From the NCBI RefSeq assembly GCF_002197645.1, contig NZ_CP021874.1:2170001-2234000 (forward strand): a DNA stretch of 64,000 nt, in the 5' to 3' direction. The notes under the pieces were generated by a model that made no database searches, had not been told where the DNA came from, and saw only the letters and a program-made list of their open reading frames with translations. The translations under genes were made by a program, and so were the position numbers. Positions 47,205 through 56,905 of the stretch are shown here, one piece after another. Position 1 is the stretch's first letter. Each line of letters begins with the position of its first letter. Source of the stretch: Enterococcus wangshanyuanii. Lineage in GTDB: Bacteria > Bacillota > Bacilli > Lactobacillales > Enterococcaceae.

Positions 47205-49001
47205 ATGACATATTCAATGATTTGGGATTTAGATAGTATTTTTCCAGGCGGCAGCCAATCGGCTCAATTAGAACAACGGATGCTTGACTTGAAGAAACAA
47301 AGCAATGATTACCATCAATTAATCAACCGTTGGGAACCAGATAAGGATACAAACTATCAAGAAATGGAGCAAATTTTATCATTACAAGGCATTATCTCAA
47401 ATGGCTTTGGACAATGCAATAGTTTTATCAATGCATTACTATCAGCCGATACTTCAGATAAAAAAGCAAAAACACTTTCAGGTGATCTTTATGCCTTATT
47501 GCCAGCAATCCAATTAGCTGAAACGATCTTCACGAAAAAATTAACAGAAATTTCAGATGATGTTTGGACTACACTTCTTACTTCTTCTGAATTTGAAGCA
47601 ATTGCCTTTCGCTTAAATGAAATTCGTCGAGATGGAAAAAAACTACTTTCTGAACAAGAAGAACACATCATCAATACTTTGTCACTCGATGGACTTAACG
47701 CTTGGAGCAGCCATTATGATACGATCGTTGCAAGTATTGCTATCCCATTTAAAGACACAGTTCTTTCAGCTGGACAAGCGTTTAATCGAATGATGAGTGA
47801 TCCTGACAAAGCAGTTCGAGAAGAACTATTCACTGCATGGGAAAAAGCTTGGAAAGAAAAAGCCCCTTTACTAGCCGATACCTTGAATCATTTGGACGGT
47901 TTTCGTTTGAATCAATACAAGTTACACAATGTAACTGATTTTCTTGAAGAACCGCTAAATTACAATCGAATGCAAAAAGAAACATTGGACGTTATGTGGG
48001 CAACGATCCAGAAAAATAAACAACCGTTCATTGACTATTTAACACGTAAAGCTCAACTATTCGGCAAAGAAAAAATGGATTGGCAAGATCAAGATGCACC
48101 GATTATTTTAGGCGACTCTAAAGAAAAATCATTCAGTTTTGACGAAGCTGCTGAATTTATTTTAGAAAACTTTGAAAAATTCAGCCCGAAAATGGCTCAA
48201 TTTTCTAAAACTGCATTTGAGAAAAGCTGGATCGAAGCAGAAGACCGTCCTGGTAAACGCCCTGGTGGTTATTGTACTGAGCTACCCGAAACGGAAGAAT
48301 CCAGAATTTTTATGACTTTCGGTAATTCGATCAACGAAGTTGCTACCTTAGCTCATGAATTAGGTCATGCTTTTCATAGTAGTGTCATGTGGGATCTTCC
48401 TACACTTGATCGAGAATACGCAATGAATGTAGCTGAAACTGCAAGTACCTTTGCTGAATTGATCGTAGCAGATGCGACACTAAAAGAAGCGGAAACAACA
48501 GAAGAAAAAATTAATTTACTAGATACAAAAATGCAAAATGCCATTGCAATGTTCATGAACATCCATGCTCGTTTTATCTTTGAAACGAACTTCTACGCAG
48601 CACGAAAAGAAGGATTGCTAAGTGAAGATGAAATCACAGAACTAATGCTTGAAGCACAAAAACAAAGCTATCAAAATAGTCTTGGTACTTACCATCCACA
48701 TTTTTGGGCAAGTAAATTGCACTTCTTTATCGATGATGTCCCTTTTTATAATTTCCCATATACTTTTGGTTACTTATTCAGTATGGGTATTTATGCTTAT
48801 GCGAATCAACAAGGCAGTGACTTTGAAGATCAATACATTGCATTACTGCGTGATACTGCATCGATGACATCAGAAGACTTAGCTAAGAAACATCTTGGGG
48901 TTGATTTAACTAAGCCTGATTTCTGGCAAGCAGGAATCGATCAAGTCATCAAGGATGTAAATGAGTTTATGGCATTAACTGAACCCTACGTCAATAAATA
49001 G
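47205..49001 (+). CDS. pepF: Oligoendopeptidase F (M3 family)
   Basis: 598 residues, full length. Zinc motif LAHELGHAFHS with His384, Glu385 and His388; third ligand in MNVAETASTFAELIVAD. PepF_M3 N-terminal domain present. Cytosolic, hydrolyses oligopeptides of about 5-20 residues, including signal-peptide remnants and pheromones. AAGAAGGGAACC site; promoter has an extended -10 (TGCTATACT, 47163-47171) with no clear -35. Ended by a strong terminator. Confidence 0.95.
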   Translation: MTYSMIWDLDSIFPGGSQSAQLEQRMLDLKKQSNDYHQLINRWEPDKDTNYQEMEQILSLQGIISNGFGQCNSFINALLSADTSDKKAKTLSGDLYALLPAIQLAETIFTKKLTEISDDVWTTLLTSSEFEAIAFRLNEIRRDGKKLLSEQEEHIINTLSLDGLNAWSSHYDTIVASIAIPFKDTVLSAGQAFNRMMSDPDKAVREELFTAWEKAWKEKAPLLADTLNHLDGFRLNQYKLHNVTDFLEEPLNYNRMQKETLDVMWATIQKNKQPFIDYLTRKAQLFGKEKMDWQDQDAPIILGDSKEKSFSFDEAAEFILENFEKFSPKMAQFSKTAFEKSWIEAEDRPGKRPGGYCTELPETEESRIFMTFGNSINEVATLAHELGHAFHSSVMWDLPTLDREYAMNVAETASTFAELIVADATLKEAETTEEKINLLDTKMQNAIAMFMNIHARFIFETNFYAARKEGLLSEDEITELMLEAQKQSYQNSLGTYHPHFWASKLHFFIDDVPFYNFPYTFGYLFSMGIYAYANQQGSDFEDQYIALLRDTASMTSEDLAKKHLGVDLTKPDFWQAGIDQVIKDVNEFMALTEPYVNK

Positions 49002-49030
49002 GAATAGTCCTATTTAATTGATTATTAGAG

Positions 49031-49073
49031 AGTTGGAGTGAAACTGGAAATCTGTTTTCACTCCAACTTTTTT
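49031..49073. terminator. Terminator after pepF
   Basis: Arms AGTTGGAGTGAAA and TTTTCACTCCAACT around an 11-base loop, then TTTTTT. May also stop the convergent SagA-like gene. Confidence 0.88.
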
Positions 49074-49127
49074 GTAAAAAAAAGAATCAGACGATTGTCT
49101 GATTCTTAGATAATTAAGTTTATTTGA

Positions 49128-50429
49128 TTACATACGTACTGCAAAGCTTGGTGTGAATGAACCAACGTTGCTGTATTCAACGCCTGTACTTTCGTTACCA
49201 GCATGGATATAACCGCCGCCACCTGTAGCAATCGCTACGTGGTAAGAAGCACCTGGGCTACCCCAGAAGTATAAATCTCCTGCTTGAGCTTCACCTACAG
49301 AAATGCGTGTACCAGCACTTTCTTGTGCTACAGTATATCCACCAACATTACGGCCAGTTGATTGCATAAATGCATAGTAGACAAGTCCTGAACAGTCAAA
49401 GCTGTTTGGTCCTTTAGCACCCCATACATATGGTTTACCTACTTGTGCAGCTGCGACTGAGATTGCAGAACCGCCAGTTGATGGAGGCAATACAGGATCT
49501 GGATCTGCTGGAGTAGGTGTAGGCACTGGATCCGGTGTAGGAGTTGGATCTGGTGTTGGTGTTACATTCCCACTGTTACCATTATCTGTACTTGGTGTTG
49601 TTTGATTTTCTGTTGAACCTGTTGTAGATTGTTCAGTTGATGATGCTGTAGTAGTGCTTGGCGTTGTTTCTTTTGCTACGGCCGCTTCTTCAGCTGCTTT
49701 CTTCGCATTCGCTGCAACTACTTTTTCTTGTTCAGCAATACGTGCACGTTCTGCGATCGCATCTGCTTTTTCTTTTTCTAAGCCAGCTTTTTGGTCTTCA
49801 GCTGTTGCTCTTTCTGCAGCTAAAGTTGTTTGTAATACGTTCAACTCAGCTTCAGCTTTTACTAAATCACCTTTTTGAGCTTCAAGAGCTACTTGGTTAT
49901 CTTGTAAATCTTGTAATTTTTGTTCGTTTTCAGTTTTCTTTGTTTCAACGGCTTTTTTATCTTCTTGTTGTTGTTTCACTAAGTCGTTGTTTGCATTAAC
50001 GATCGTAGACATCGCTGTTACACGAGTGATCGCATCTGAAACTGATTTTGCATTTAAGATCGCATCCATGTAGCTAGTGCTGTTTCCGTTGACTTGCACG
50101 TCACGAGCTTGGTTTTGGATCGCTTTTTCACGTTTGTCGATACGCTTTGTTAATTGCGTGATTTCTTTTTCTAATTTTGTAGATGTGCTTCTTAATTTGC
50201 CTTGTTCAGCAATTAAAGTTTGTGCTTTTTCATTAATAGAAGCCACTTCGTTTTGTACAGATGCTAATTGATTTTGAGCGTCAGCTTCTTGAGATTTTAA
50301 TCCGCTAATTGTTTGATCTTTTTGTTGAATCTTTGAATCCACTTCATCTGCATTAGAAATTGCTGGTAATGCTACAGCTGAAAGGGTTAATGAGCAAATC
50401 ATTAGTAATGGTAATAAGCTTTTCTTCAC
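49128..50429 (-). CDS. sagA: SagA-like secreted NlpC/P60 peptidoglycan hydrolase
   Basis: 433 residues. Signal peptide (1-27, ending SNADE), a long coiled coil (about 30-240) with NQARDVQVNGNSTSYMDAIL inside, a Thr/Ser/Pro-rich linker (TPDPTPTPDPVPTPTPADPD) and a C-terminal NlpC/P60 domain (about 320-433) with catalytic Cys in NSFDCSGLVYYAF and His in YHVAIATGGG. Family knowledge: E. faecium SagA is a D,L-endopeptidase needed for daughter-cell separation. The N-terminal half is paralogous to the CHAP-type protein at 50869. Close to mreCD, consistent with cell-shape roles; its promoter (50515-50553) matches that of the paralogue. Confidence 0.93.
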   Translation of the reverse strand: MKKSLLPLLMICSLTLSAVALPAISNADEVDSKIQQKDQTISGLKSQEADAQNQLASVQNEVASINEKAQTLIAEQGKLRSTSTKLEKEITQLTKRIDKREKAIQNQARDVQVNGNSTSYMDAILNAKSVSDAITRVTAMSTIVNANNDLVKQQQEDKKAVETKKTENEQKLQDLQDNQVALEAQKGDLVKAEAELNVLQTTLAAERATAEDQKAGLEKEKADAIAERARIAEQEKVVAANAKKAAEEAAVAKETTPSTTTASSTEQSTTGSTENQTTPSTDNGNSGNVTPTPDPTPTPDPVPTPTPADPDPVLPPSTGGSAISVAAAQVGKPYVWGAKGPNSFDCSGLVYYAFMQSTGRNVGGYTVAQESAGTRISVGEAQAGDLYFWGSPGASYHVAIATGGGGYIHAGNESTGVEYSNVGSFTPSFAVRM

Positions 50430-50514
50430 TATTCATTCCTCCGAAATTTTACTTATAATATAATCTTCATCGTATGAGTATTTTACATTCTTTTATTAAC
50501 AACGAAGTCATTGT

Positions 50515-50553
50515 ATCATAGTCACATGTCATACATATAATAAGAATGTTACA
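50515..50553 (-). promoter_or_regulatory. Putative activated promoter of the SagA-like gene (WalR-like site)
   Basis: On the minus strand TGTAAC (50553-50548) then TATTAT five bases on resembles a WalR box (TGTWAH-N5-TGTWAH, second half weak), and TATGAT (50520-50515) is a -10 with no good -35. The spacing from the TGTAA block to TATGAT is the same as at 52261-52299. Confidence 0.5.
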
Positions 50554-50822
50554 GGAGTATTTCATTTTTGAAAGGCACATAGAACAATTAAAAATACACT
50601 ATTTTAACACCTCAAACGCCTATATAATAACATTTTCGATTATTTCCTAATCGTATCTTTTTATTTAGAGAATGATTGAAAGTATCAGCAACTATTTCAG
50701 GGTACTCTATCAATGCAAAGAATACAATTATAAAGAGTTAGAGCATATAGTTTCTGCTAAAAGTCATTTTTGATTTCTCTATTCTTTTCTACTCCTTTAC
50801 AACGTCTTTTCTTTAGCAAAAC

Positions 50823-50854
50823 AAAAAATCCCAGAGAAGGTTTTCTCTGGGATT
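50823..50854 (-). terminator. Terminator of the CHAP-type hydrolase gene
   Basis: Perfect arms AATCCCAGAGAA and TTCTCTGGGATT around a 4-base loop, with T6 on the minus strand. Confidence 0.9.
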
Positions 50855-50868
50855 CAGCATTTACTTAT

Positions 50869-52182
50869 TTAGCCTGGAAAACGCCATACGACAGCTCTAA
50901 AGTTTGCTGCATACGGGCTAGGTGTCCAGCCAGTCGTTGTTGAAACATATCCAGAGCCTGCCGGATTATTTGACTCAACGATTTGAACTTGGTCTCCTTT
51001 GACCCCTACAACTAGAACTGTATGAACACCGTCTAGCCATGAATCAGGACTAAGGGCATTTTCATATTGGACAACGTCACCTACTTGAACATCAGACCAA
51101 GATACTTGAACCGCACCAGATTGAGTATATCCGCTATGAGGTCCTCCTGGTGTAAATCTGATTCCAGCAGCATTCAGCCAGTTTTGAACAGCAACGATAC
51201 ATTCACCGCTTTGTCCCCAACCCGTCGGATTTGTTTGACCAACTGAACTCAAGGCAATTTGTGCTGCTTTTTTCTTCGCTTCTGATACTTTACCGCTACC
51301 GATACTATTTGTATTTCCAGTCGGCGTTTCAGAAACTGGTGTAGATGGTGCTTCGGTTGTTGTACCATTGCTCTCTACAACGTTTGTTTTAACAAGACCT
51401 GGGTTAGCAGCTTGTGCTTCCGCTAACTTAACAGCTGCTTCTGCCTCTGCTTTTCTTTGTGCTTCTTGTTCTTTTGCTATTCTTGCTTGTTCTTGTTCTA
51501 ATTTTTTCTGAGCTGCTGCTTTTTGTTCAACGTATTCTGATTTTTTATTTTCTTCAGTTGTACGTTGTGCTTCCAACTCATTTTTAGCAATTTCTTGTTC
51601 TAATTTTAGCGTATCTAAAGATGCCTGCTTTGTATTCAACTCTTTAGTCGATGTTTCTAAAACAGAAATTTGAGTTTCAACCTTTTTAGATTTCTTCTCC
51701 ACATCTTCTTTATCATTTGTTTGTTGTTCTAATAAATCATTATTCGCATTGACTAATGTCGTAATCCCTTGAACGCGGCTGATTGCATCTGCGATGGATT
51801 CTGAGTTAAGGATCACATCAAAATAGCTATTGCTCGATCCACTAACCTGAACGTCACGCGCTTGGTTACGCATTTGAACTTCTCTTTTTTGGATACGTAC
51901 ATTTAAATCAGAGATTTCGTTGTATAATTTTGTGATTTCATCTTTTAATGTTTTTTTCTTAGCTGTCAGCTCATCGATCTTTGTCGCTGTTTCTAGCATA
52001 TCTGACTCGATCTCTGCTAGCTTAGCTGCTGCTTGTGATTCTTTTGTTTTTAGGTCATTGATGATGTTATCTTGTTGTTCGATCTTTGTATCATAATCGT
52101 CGGCAACTGCTGCAAGTGGTAAAGCAACTGTTGTAAGAGTGACTGAACAAACCATCAATGCTGATAATAGACTTTTTTTCAC
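50869..52182 (-). CDS. Secreted coiled-coil CHAP-type peptidoglycan hydrolase (PcsB/SagA paralogue)
   Basis: 437 residues. Signal peptide (1-27, ending AVADD), coiled coil (about 30-255) with NQARDVQVSGSSNSYFDVIL, clearly related to the SagA-like protein, a short Thr/Pro linker, then a C-terminal CHAP-like amidase/endopeptidase domain (about 310-437) with Cys in GQSGECIVAVQNWLNAAG and His in GVHTVLVVGVKG. Like streptococcal PcsB, the coiled coil probably docks on FtsEX-type partners and controls the enzyme. It lies between the SagA-like gene and mreD, has the same promoter layout as the SagA-like gene, and may be WalRK-controlled. Confidence 0.9.
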   Translation of the reverse strand: MKKSLLSALMVCSVTLTTVALPLAAVADDYDTKIEQQDNIINDLKTKESQAAAKLAEIESDMLETATKIDELTAKKKTLKDEITKLYNEISDLNVRIQKREVQMRNQARDVQVSGSSNSYFDVILNSESIADAISRVQGITTLVNANNDLLEQQTNDKEDVEKKSKKVETQISVLETSTKELNTKQASLDTLKLEQEIAKNELEAQRTTEENKKSEYVEQKAAAQKKLEQEQARIAKEQEAQRKAEAEAAVKLAEAQAANPGLVKTNVVESNGTTTEAPSTPVSETPTGNTNSIGSGKVSEAKKKAAQIALSSVGQTNPTGWGQSGECIVAVQNWLNAAGIRFTPGGPHSGYTQSGAVQVSWSDVQVGDVVQYENALSPDSWLDGVHTVLVVGVKGDQVQIVESNNPAGSGYVSTTTGWTPSPYAANFRAVVWRFPG

Positions 52183-52260
52183 GTTTTAATTCCTCCGGTA
52201 TGTGCTGAACTCGTTTATATAAATCAAAATTATTTTTTATTTAGTCAATGGCATTATTGT

Positions 52261-52299
52261 ATCATAGCTGTATGACATGCAGATAAAAGAGATATTACA
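52261..52299 (-). promoter_or_regulatory. Putative activated promoter of the CHAP-type gene (WalR-like site)
   Basis: On the minus strand TGTAAT (52299-52294), five bases, TTTTAT, then TATGATACAAT with TATGAT at 52266-52261. Same spacing and partly the same sequence (ATGATACAAT) as the SagA-like promoter. Confidence 0.5.
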
Positions 52300-52352
52300 A
52301 AATTGTTTCATGACCGTAAGACCATCTTGCTTTATTATCTAACAGTGCCAAT

Positions 52353-52386
52353 AAAAAGCGACTATTCATTAGCAAATAGTCGTTTT
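52353..52386 (-). terminator. Terminator of mreCD, overlapping the mreD stop
   Basis: Arms CGACTATT and AATAGTCG around TGCTAATG with CTTTTT after on the minus strand. The left arm and loop are the last codons of mreD and the stop TAG lies in the right arm. Confidence 0.75.
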
Positions 52387-52877
52387 AATGGATATGAAAG
52401 TAAAACAAATAGCAGCATGTTAAAAATCAATGTTGGCCCTAAGACTTTTGTGACAAATAAAATCGGTGCTACTTTTGATATTGAAAAAATAACCTGCAGA
52501 CCAACTGCTATTAATTCATACGCTGTCACAAAAATGATCATCCCAAAAAATGCAGTCAATAAATTTGTATGTACCACACGTTGAAAACGGAACATCATCA
52601 TGACTGTCGCAGCTAAGGCCACTGTATAAATTCCGATGATACCCAAGTAATAGCTATCACAAACCAAGCCCAAAACCAACGAAGTGATCAATAAATAACG
52701 TTTAGACAAATTCGGTACGGCCATTAGAAAAGCCAATAATAAAATATGAGCACTAGGAAAATAAATGTTATCCATCAAATTTTCAACGCCATGCGTCAAC
52801 TGTCCATCGATCAGCATCAGTAAAAAGAAAACTACAGGCGCGTAGTATTTCACATTTTCTTTTTTGATCATCTGCAT
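52362..52877 (-). CDS. mreD: Rod-shape-determining protein MreD
   Basis: 171 residues, five to six membrane segments, no soluble domain; matches MreD in size and in standing one base after mreC. Start is ATG ending at 52877 with GGGGGAG upstream inside the mreC end, so translation is coupled. It helps place the elongation machinery. Its last codons form the operon terminator. Confidence 0.88.
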   Translation of the reverse strand: MQMIKKENVKYYAPVVFFLLMLIDGQLTHGVENLMDNIYFPSAHILLLAFLMAVPNLSKRYLLITSLVLGLVCDSYYLGIIGIYTVALAATVMMMFRFQRVVHTNLLTAFFGMIIFVTAYELIAVGLQVIFSISKVAPILFVTKVLGPTLIFNMLLFVLLSYPLKRLFANE

Positions 52878-52878
52878 G

Positions 52879-53739
52879 TTACTCCCCCGCTCCTGCTAAT
52901 CTCTTAATGATCGTAACCACAGGCATATTATACATTTCAGCATAAGGTTTTACATAAACTTCTCGATCTAAGCCATAACTATCCGGCTTCACTTTTTCGA
53001 CGACACCGACTGGTAGATTAGCTGGAGAATTTTGACCTAACCCTGATGTTTGGACAACATCTCCTTCTTTGATATCCAAGTCTCCTACAATCTGACTCAC
53101 GATCAAGGTGTTTTCTTTATCATCGTACGTTTTCAAAAGACCATATGAGTCGCCGTTTGCTGAATTGATCTGAACAGGAAAATGATTTGAGTTCTGATTT
53201 TTGGACGTCAATAACTCTATTTTTGAAGTAGAAGCACTAACTTCGATGACACGGCCGATCAATCCTTTTTGAGATAATACAGCCATATTTGGTTCGATTC
53301 CGTCTTTTGACCCTCGATCAACGATCAAAATATCCTGCCACATATCAGGGGTCCGTGTGACAACTGTAGCAGTTACTCTTTCATAGTTCCCTAATGTTTC
53401 GTTTAGCGCAAGTTCTTTTTTCAACGCTTCATTTTCTTTTTTCAAATTATCATTTTGAATCGACAATTCACCATAGCTATCGATTCTTTCTTTCAAGCGT
53501 TCGTTCTCATCATATGTATTGAAAAGAGTACTGATTGATGAAATACCGCCACCGATTGCTTTAGCTGGGAAAGAGACTATTTTGTCAATAAATCCTACGC
53601 TATCATTCACAGCAGATTGACCTAAATTTGTTTTCCCTTTATTCGCTCGATTGGCAGCGGTCAAACTGATGATCGTTACTACGATGATCACGACAATCAA
53701 CGTAATGATTATATTTTTATTTGGATTAAACTTTTTCAC
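52879..53739 (-). CDS. mreC: Cell-shape protein MreC
   Basis: Start set at the GTG ending at 53739 (MKKFNPNKNIIITLIVVIIV), with GAGGTGT upstream; the longer reading to 53874 runs into the leader. About 286 residues: one membrane anchor (10-30), a coiled coil (about 65-115, NDNLKKENEALKKELALNE) and the MreC beta-domain (VTATVVTRTPDMWQDILIVD, GLIGRVIEVSASTSKIELLT, LGQNSPANLPVGVVEKV). It links MreB-type or division machinery with PBPs. Enterococci are ovoid without MreB, so peripheral growth is the likely process. Confidence 0.93.
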   Translation of the reverse strand: MKKFNPNKNIIITLIVVIIVVTIISLTAANRANKGKTNLGQSAVNDSVGFIDKIVSFPAKAIGGGISSISTLFNTYDENERLKERIDSYGELSIQNDNLKKENEALKKELALNETLGNYERVTATVVTRTPDMWQDILIVDRGSKDGIEPNMAVLSQKGLIGRVIEVSASTSKIELLTSKNQNSNHFPVQINSANGDSYGLLKTYDDKENTLIVSQIVGDLDIKEGDVVQTSGLGQNSPANLPVGVVEKVKPDSYGLDREVYVKPYAEMYNMPVVTIIKRLAGAGE

Positions 53740-53856
53740 ATCGACACCTCGAATAATCTTTAGACTGATAGCAATAATTTTACCACTAATTTCGGACAAA
53801 CAAAAGAGCTGTGGTACGACTTTACACTTTTTTACTAAATATATTCTACTTATAAC

Positions 53857-53892
53857 AAAAAACAGAGCAGGCATAAGCCCTACTCTGCTTTT
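53857..53892 (-). terminator. Terminator of pnp
   Basis: Arms AAAAACAGAGCAGGC and GCCCTACTCTGCTTTT (one mismatch), ATAA-type loop, T-run on the minus strand. Confidence 0.85.
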
Positions 53893-53925
53893 ACATCAAA
53901 TTTTATTGTTTTGTTGCCATTTTTT

Positions 53926-56040
53926 CTATTTTTCTTTTTTCTCTTCGTTTAATAATGCTTTACGTGACACGTTCACACGGCCTTGTTTGTCGATTTCAGT
54001 TACTTTAACAAGTACTTCATCGCCAAGTTTAACCACGTCTTCGACATTGTTCACACGTTCATTCGCTAATTGAGAAATATGGATCAAGCCATCTTTTCCT
54101 TTGATCAGGTTAACAAAAGCGCCGAATTTTTCAACACGAACGACTTTACCTAAGTAAACTTGTCCAACTTCAACTTCTTTCGTTAATTCTTCGATGATCT
54201 TGATTGCTTTTTTGATCATATCTGCATCAGCAGAGGCAATACTTACATTACCTTCTTGATCGATATCGATTTTAACGCCGGTTTCATCGATGATACCATT
54301 GATCGTTTCTCCGCCTTTACCAATAACATCTTTGATTTTAGCTGGAGCGATTTGAATCATTTCGATCTTAGGTGCGTATTTACTTAACTCTGGACGCGGT
54401 GCAGCCAAAGTAGAAGTTAATTCCGCTAAAATTTCCATGCGGGCTTTTTTCGCTTGCGTCAATGCTTCTGTCAAGATTTGTTCTGTGATTCCTTGGATTT
54501 TGATATCCATTTGTAGTGCTGTGATCCCTTTTTCAGTACCAGCAACTTTAAAGTCCATATCGCCTAGGTGATCTTCCAACCCTTGGATATCTGTTAAAAT
54601 CGTATAGTTTTCGCCATCACTGACAAGTCCCATCGCAATACCGGCAACAGGGGCTTTGATCGGCACACCTGCATCCATCAATGCTAAGATCCCAGCACAG
54701 ATACTTGCTTGAGAAGAGGAACCATTTGATTCTAACACTTCTGAAACGACACGGATCATGTATGGGAAATCCGCTTCATCAGGAATAACTTGCGCCATCG
54801 CACGTTCGCCTAGAGCACCATGACCGATTTCACGACGGCCAGGTGATCCTGCGCGCCCTGTTGAACCAACAGAGAATTGCGGGAAATTATAATGATGAAT
54901 GAAACGTTTGCTGTCTTCTACACCTAATCCATCAATGATTTGATGTTCGCCAAGTGGTGCCAATGTCACAACGGACAAGGCTTGCGTTTGTCCACGAGTG
55001 AATAAGCCTGAACCATGAACACGTGGTAAAATACCGACTTCTGAAGCCAGTGGACGAATTTCGTCTAATTTACGGCCGTCAGGACGGATTTTATCGATCG
55101 TGATCAATTCACGTACAACATCTTTTTCTAGATCTTCTGCAATTTGCTTCACTTCTTTAGCTACTTGCGCTTCTTCTTCATGACCAGCAAATTTTTCAGC
55201 ATAGGCTTCTTTTAATTGATCTTTGATCGCATCGATATTGACTTCACGAGCAAGTTTTTCTTCTGTCATTACGGCTTCTTTCATTGCACCATAATACGCA
55301 TCGAAGATTTCTTTTTTCAGGTCAGGATCTACTTGCAAAAGTTTGATTTCCATTTTTTCTTTGCCGACAGCAGCAACGATTTCTTCTTGGAAAGCCACTA
55401 ATTCTTTGATTGCTTCAAAACCAAACAGTAAGGCTCCTAGCATATCTTCTTCTGATACTTCTTTTGCGCCGCTCTCAACCATGTTGATTGCTTTTTTCGT
55501 ACCTGCTACTGTTAATTCGATATCTGTTTTTTCAGCCTGTTCAACAGTTGGATTTAACACATATTCGCCGTCCACACGACCAACATCAACACCTGCGATC
55601 GGTCCGTCAAATGGAATATCTGAAATCGCCAAGGCTAATGATGAGCCAAACATCGCTGCCATTTCAGGTGTACAATCTTGTTCTACACTCATGACAGTAT
55701 TTGTGATCTGTACTTCATTACGGAAACCTTCCGCAAACATTGGACGAATCGGACGGTCGATCAAACGAGCAGTTAACGTTGCACGTTCACTTGGACGTCC
55801 TTCACGTTTGATAAATCCTCCTGGGATTTTACCTACTGCGTACATTTTTTCTTCGTAGTTGACTGTTAGTGGGAAAAAGTCAAAATCTCTTGCATCTTTT
55901 GAGGCAACTGCGGCAGTTAAAACAACTGTCTCACCATAACGAACTAAAACAGCTCCGTTTGCCTGTTTAGCTAATTGACCGATTTCAACTTGTAGTGGTC
56001 GTCCGCCCCATGTTGTTTTGAATACTTGTTTTTCTGACAT
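53926..56040 (-). CDS. pnp: Polyribonucleotide nucleotidyltransferase (PNPase)
   Basis: 704 residues: two RNase PH domains (about 10-230 and 310-540, with [20 protein letters not shown]), a helical linker, a KH domain (about 550-610; [20 protein letters not shown]) and an S1 domain (about 620-690; [20 protein letters not shown]). It degrades RNA 3-prime to 5-prime with phosphate and takes part in the degradosome. It follows rpsO as in most bacteria; a long stem-loop leader (56060-56153) suggests autoregulation. Confidence 0.97.
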   Translation of the reverse strand: MSEKQVFKTTWGGRPLQVEIGQLAKQANGAVLVRYGETVVLTAAVASKDARDFDFFPLTVNYEEKMYAVGKIPGGFIKREGRPSERATLTARLIDRPIRPMFAEGFRNEVQITNTVMSVEQDCTPEMAAMFGSSLALAISDIPFDGPIAGVDVGRVDGEYVLNPTVEQAEKTDIELTVAGTKKAINMVESGAKEVSEEDMLGALLFGFEAIKELVAFQEEIVAAVGKEKMEIKLLQVDPDLKKEIFDAYYGAMKEAVMTEEKLAREVNIDAIKDQLKEAYAEKFAGHEEEAQVAKEVKQIAEDLEKDVVRELITIDKIRPDGRKLDEIRPLASEVGILPRVHGSGLFTRGQTQALSVVTLAPLGEHQIIDGLGVEDSKRFIHHYNFPQFSVGSTGRAGSPGRREIGHGALGERAMAQVIPDEADFPYMIRVVSEVLESNGSSSQASICAGILALMDAGVPIKAPVAGIAMGLVSDGENYTILTDIQGLEDHLGDMDFKVAGTEKGITALQMDIKIQGITEQILTEALTQAKKARMEILAELTSTLAAPRPELSKYAPKIEMIQIAPAKIKDVIGKGGETINGIIDETGVKIDIDQEGNVSIASADADMIKKAIKIIEELTKEVEVGQVYLGKVVRVEKFGAFVNLIKGKDGLIHISQLANERVNNVEDVVKLGDEVLVKVTEIDKQGRVNVSRKALLNEEKKEK

Positions 56041-56059
56041 GTATCGATTCTCCTTTGCC

Positions 56060-56153
56060 CTTTGGAAAAGTCAGACAGCTACTAAACAAATGAAAAGATT
56101 CAAAAAATTGAGTCCTTTTATTTGGTTAGTAGATTTATGTAACCTTTCCAAAG
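56060..56153 (-). promoter_or_regulatory. Long stem-loop in the pnp leader
   Basis: In the mRNA the outer arms CTTTGGAAAGG and CTTTTCCAAAG, middle arms CTACTAACCAAAT and ATTTGTTTAGTAG, and inner AAAGGACTC and GAATCTTTT pair into a segmented hairpin of about 94 bases ending about 20 bases before the start codon. Such a stem is the kind cut by RNase III in pnp autoregulation. Confidence 0.6.
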
Positions 56154-56204
56154 ATTCGATTATTTTAGTATTTTCAAGGATACTGAACCTTTATTAAATA
56201 GACT

Positions 56205-56335
56205 AAAAAGCCAAAAATGGCGAGTCAGAAGCAGCTCCGACGGAAATAAACGGAAATTCACAAAAATTTATAAAATTTTCGTGAATTCCTTCTTTATTTC
56301 ATCAGAGCAAAGCGCTTCTGGCTCAGCCTCTCAAT
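56205..56335. repeat. Dispersed palindromic intergenic repeat, copy C
   Basis: Full-type copy: GACGGAAATAAACGGAAATTC, ACAAAAATTT (first shown in part), loop TAT, AAATTTTCGTGAATTCC, TTCTTTATTTC. The halves pair over more than 25 bases. Between pnp and rpsO. Confidence 0.72.
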
Positions 56336-56337
56336 GA

Positions 56338-56607
56338 TTAACGACGTAATCCTAAGCGTTCGATCAATACGCGGTAACGTTGGATATCAGTCTTACGTAG
56401 ATAAGCTAATAAGTTACGACGGTGACCAATTTTTTTCATTAGTCCACGGTAAGAATGGTGATCTTTTTTGTGAACGCGAGCGTGTTCATTCAAGTGATTG
56501 ATATCAGCAGTCAATACAGCAATCTGTACTTCTGGTGAACCAGTATCTCCTTCATGACGAGCATACTCTTTGATGATTTCGTTTTTCTTTTCTTTTGACA
56601 TTGCCAT
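56338..56607 (-). CDS. rpsO: 30S ribosomal protein S15
   Basis: Start set at the ATG ending at 56607 ([20 protein letters not shown]), which has AGAGGTG upstream and gives the exact S15 length of 89 residues; the in-frame extension to 56673 is leader. Conserved [20 protein letters not shown] and [11 protein letters not shown] are seen. Binds 16S rRNA in early 30S assembly. Confidence 0.97.
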   Translation of the reverse strand: MAMSKEKKNEIIKEYARHEGDTGSPEVQIAVLTADINHLNEHARVHKKDHHSYRGLMKKIGHRRNLLAYLRKTDIQRYRVLIERLGLRR

Positions 56608-56705
56608 GTTTTTCACCTCTTCTTTAATAGTCATCTCCCTACTGAGTAATGCGTTGGTGATTCGCACAACCAAGTAAAAGACGGTATGTTTTCATACAGT
56701 GATAC
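56608..56705 (-). promoter_or_regulatory. Candidate S15 leader (autoregulatory) of rpsO
   Basis: The mRNA leader can fold: GTATG/CATAC hairpin, then a GGTTG...CAACG arm and ACTCAGTAGGGAG before the ribosome-binding site. Firmicutes rpsO leaders commonly form S15-binding junctions. Assigned from place and foldability, not from a confirmed consensus match. Confidence 0.4.
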
Positions 56706-56905
56706 TTTACAGGAAATAAGGTAAAAATGCAAGACTAAGCTTGAGATCAATCGTGTTTTTTTCAGCAATTTATCCCATTTTTCAACGTTTTATGATAAAC
56801 TAGATGAGCAAATAAAATAGATGAAGCTAATCAAACAGCAAGACAAAACCGAAATCGTGTGTCTTCGCTTTTAGACTTTTAAATAATCGAAGGAGGAATT
56901 ATCCC

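Larger units (their letters stand above)
50430..50868. other. Intergenic region between the two wall-hydrolase genes
   Basis: Holds the SagA-like promoter (50515-50553) and the terminator of the CHAP-type gene (50823-50854). A 33-codon frame at 50672 (MIESISNYFRVLYQCKEYNY...) has no ribosome-binding site and is not called. Otherwise AT-rich with no further signal. Confidence 0.55.

Noticed and set aside
50672..50773. 33-codon plus-strand frame between the wall hydrolase genes
   Set aside because: No ribosome-binding site, promoter or recognisable sequence; length is expected by chance in AT-rich DNA.
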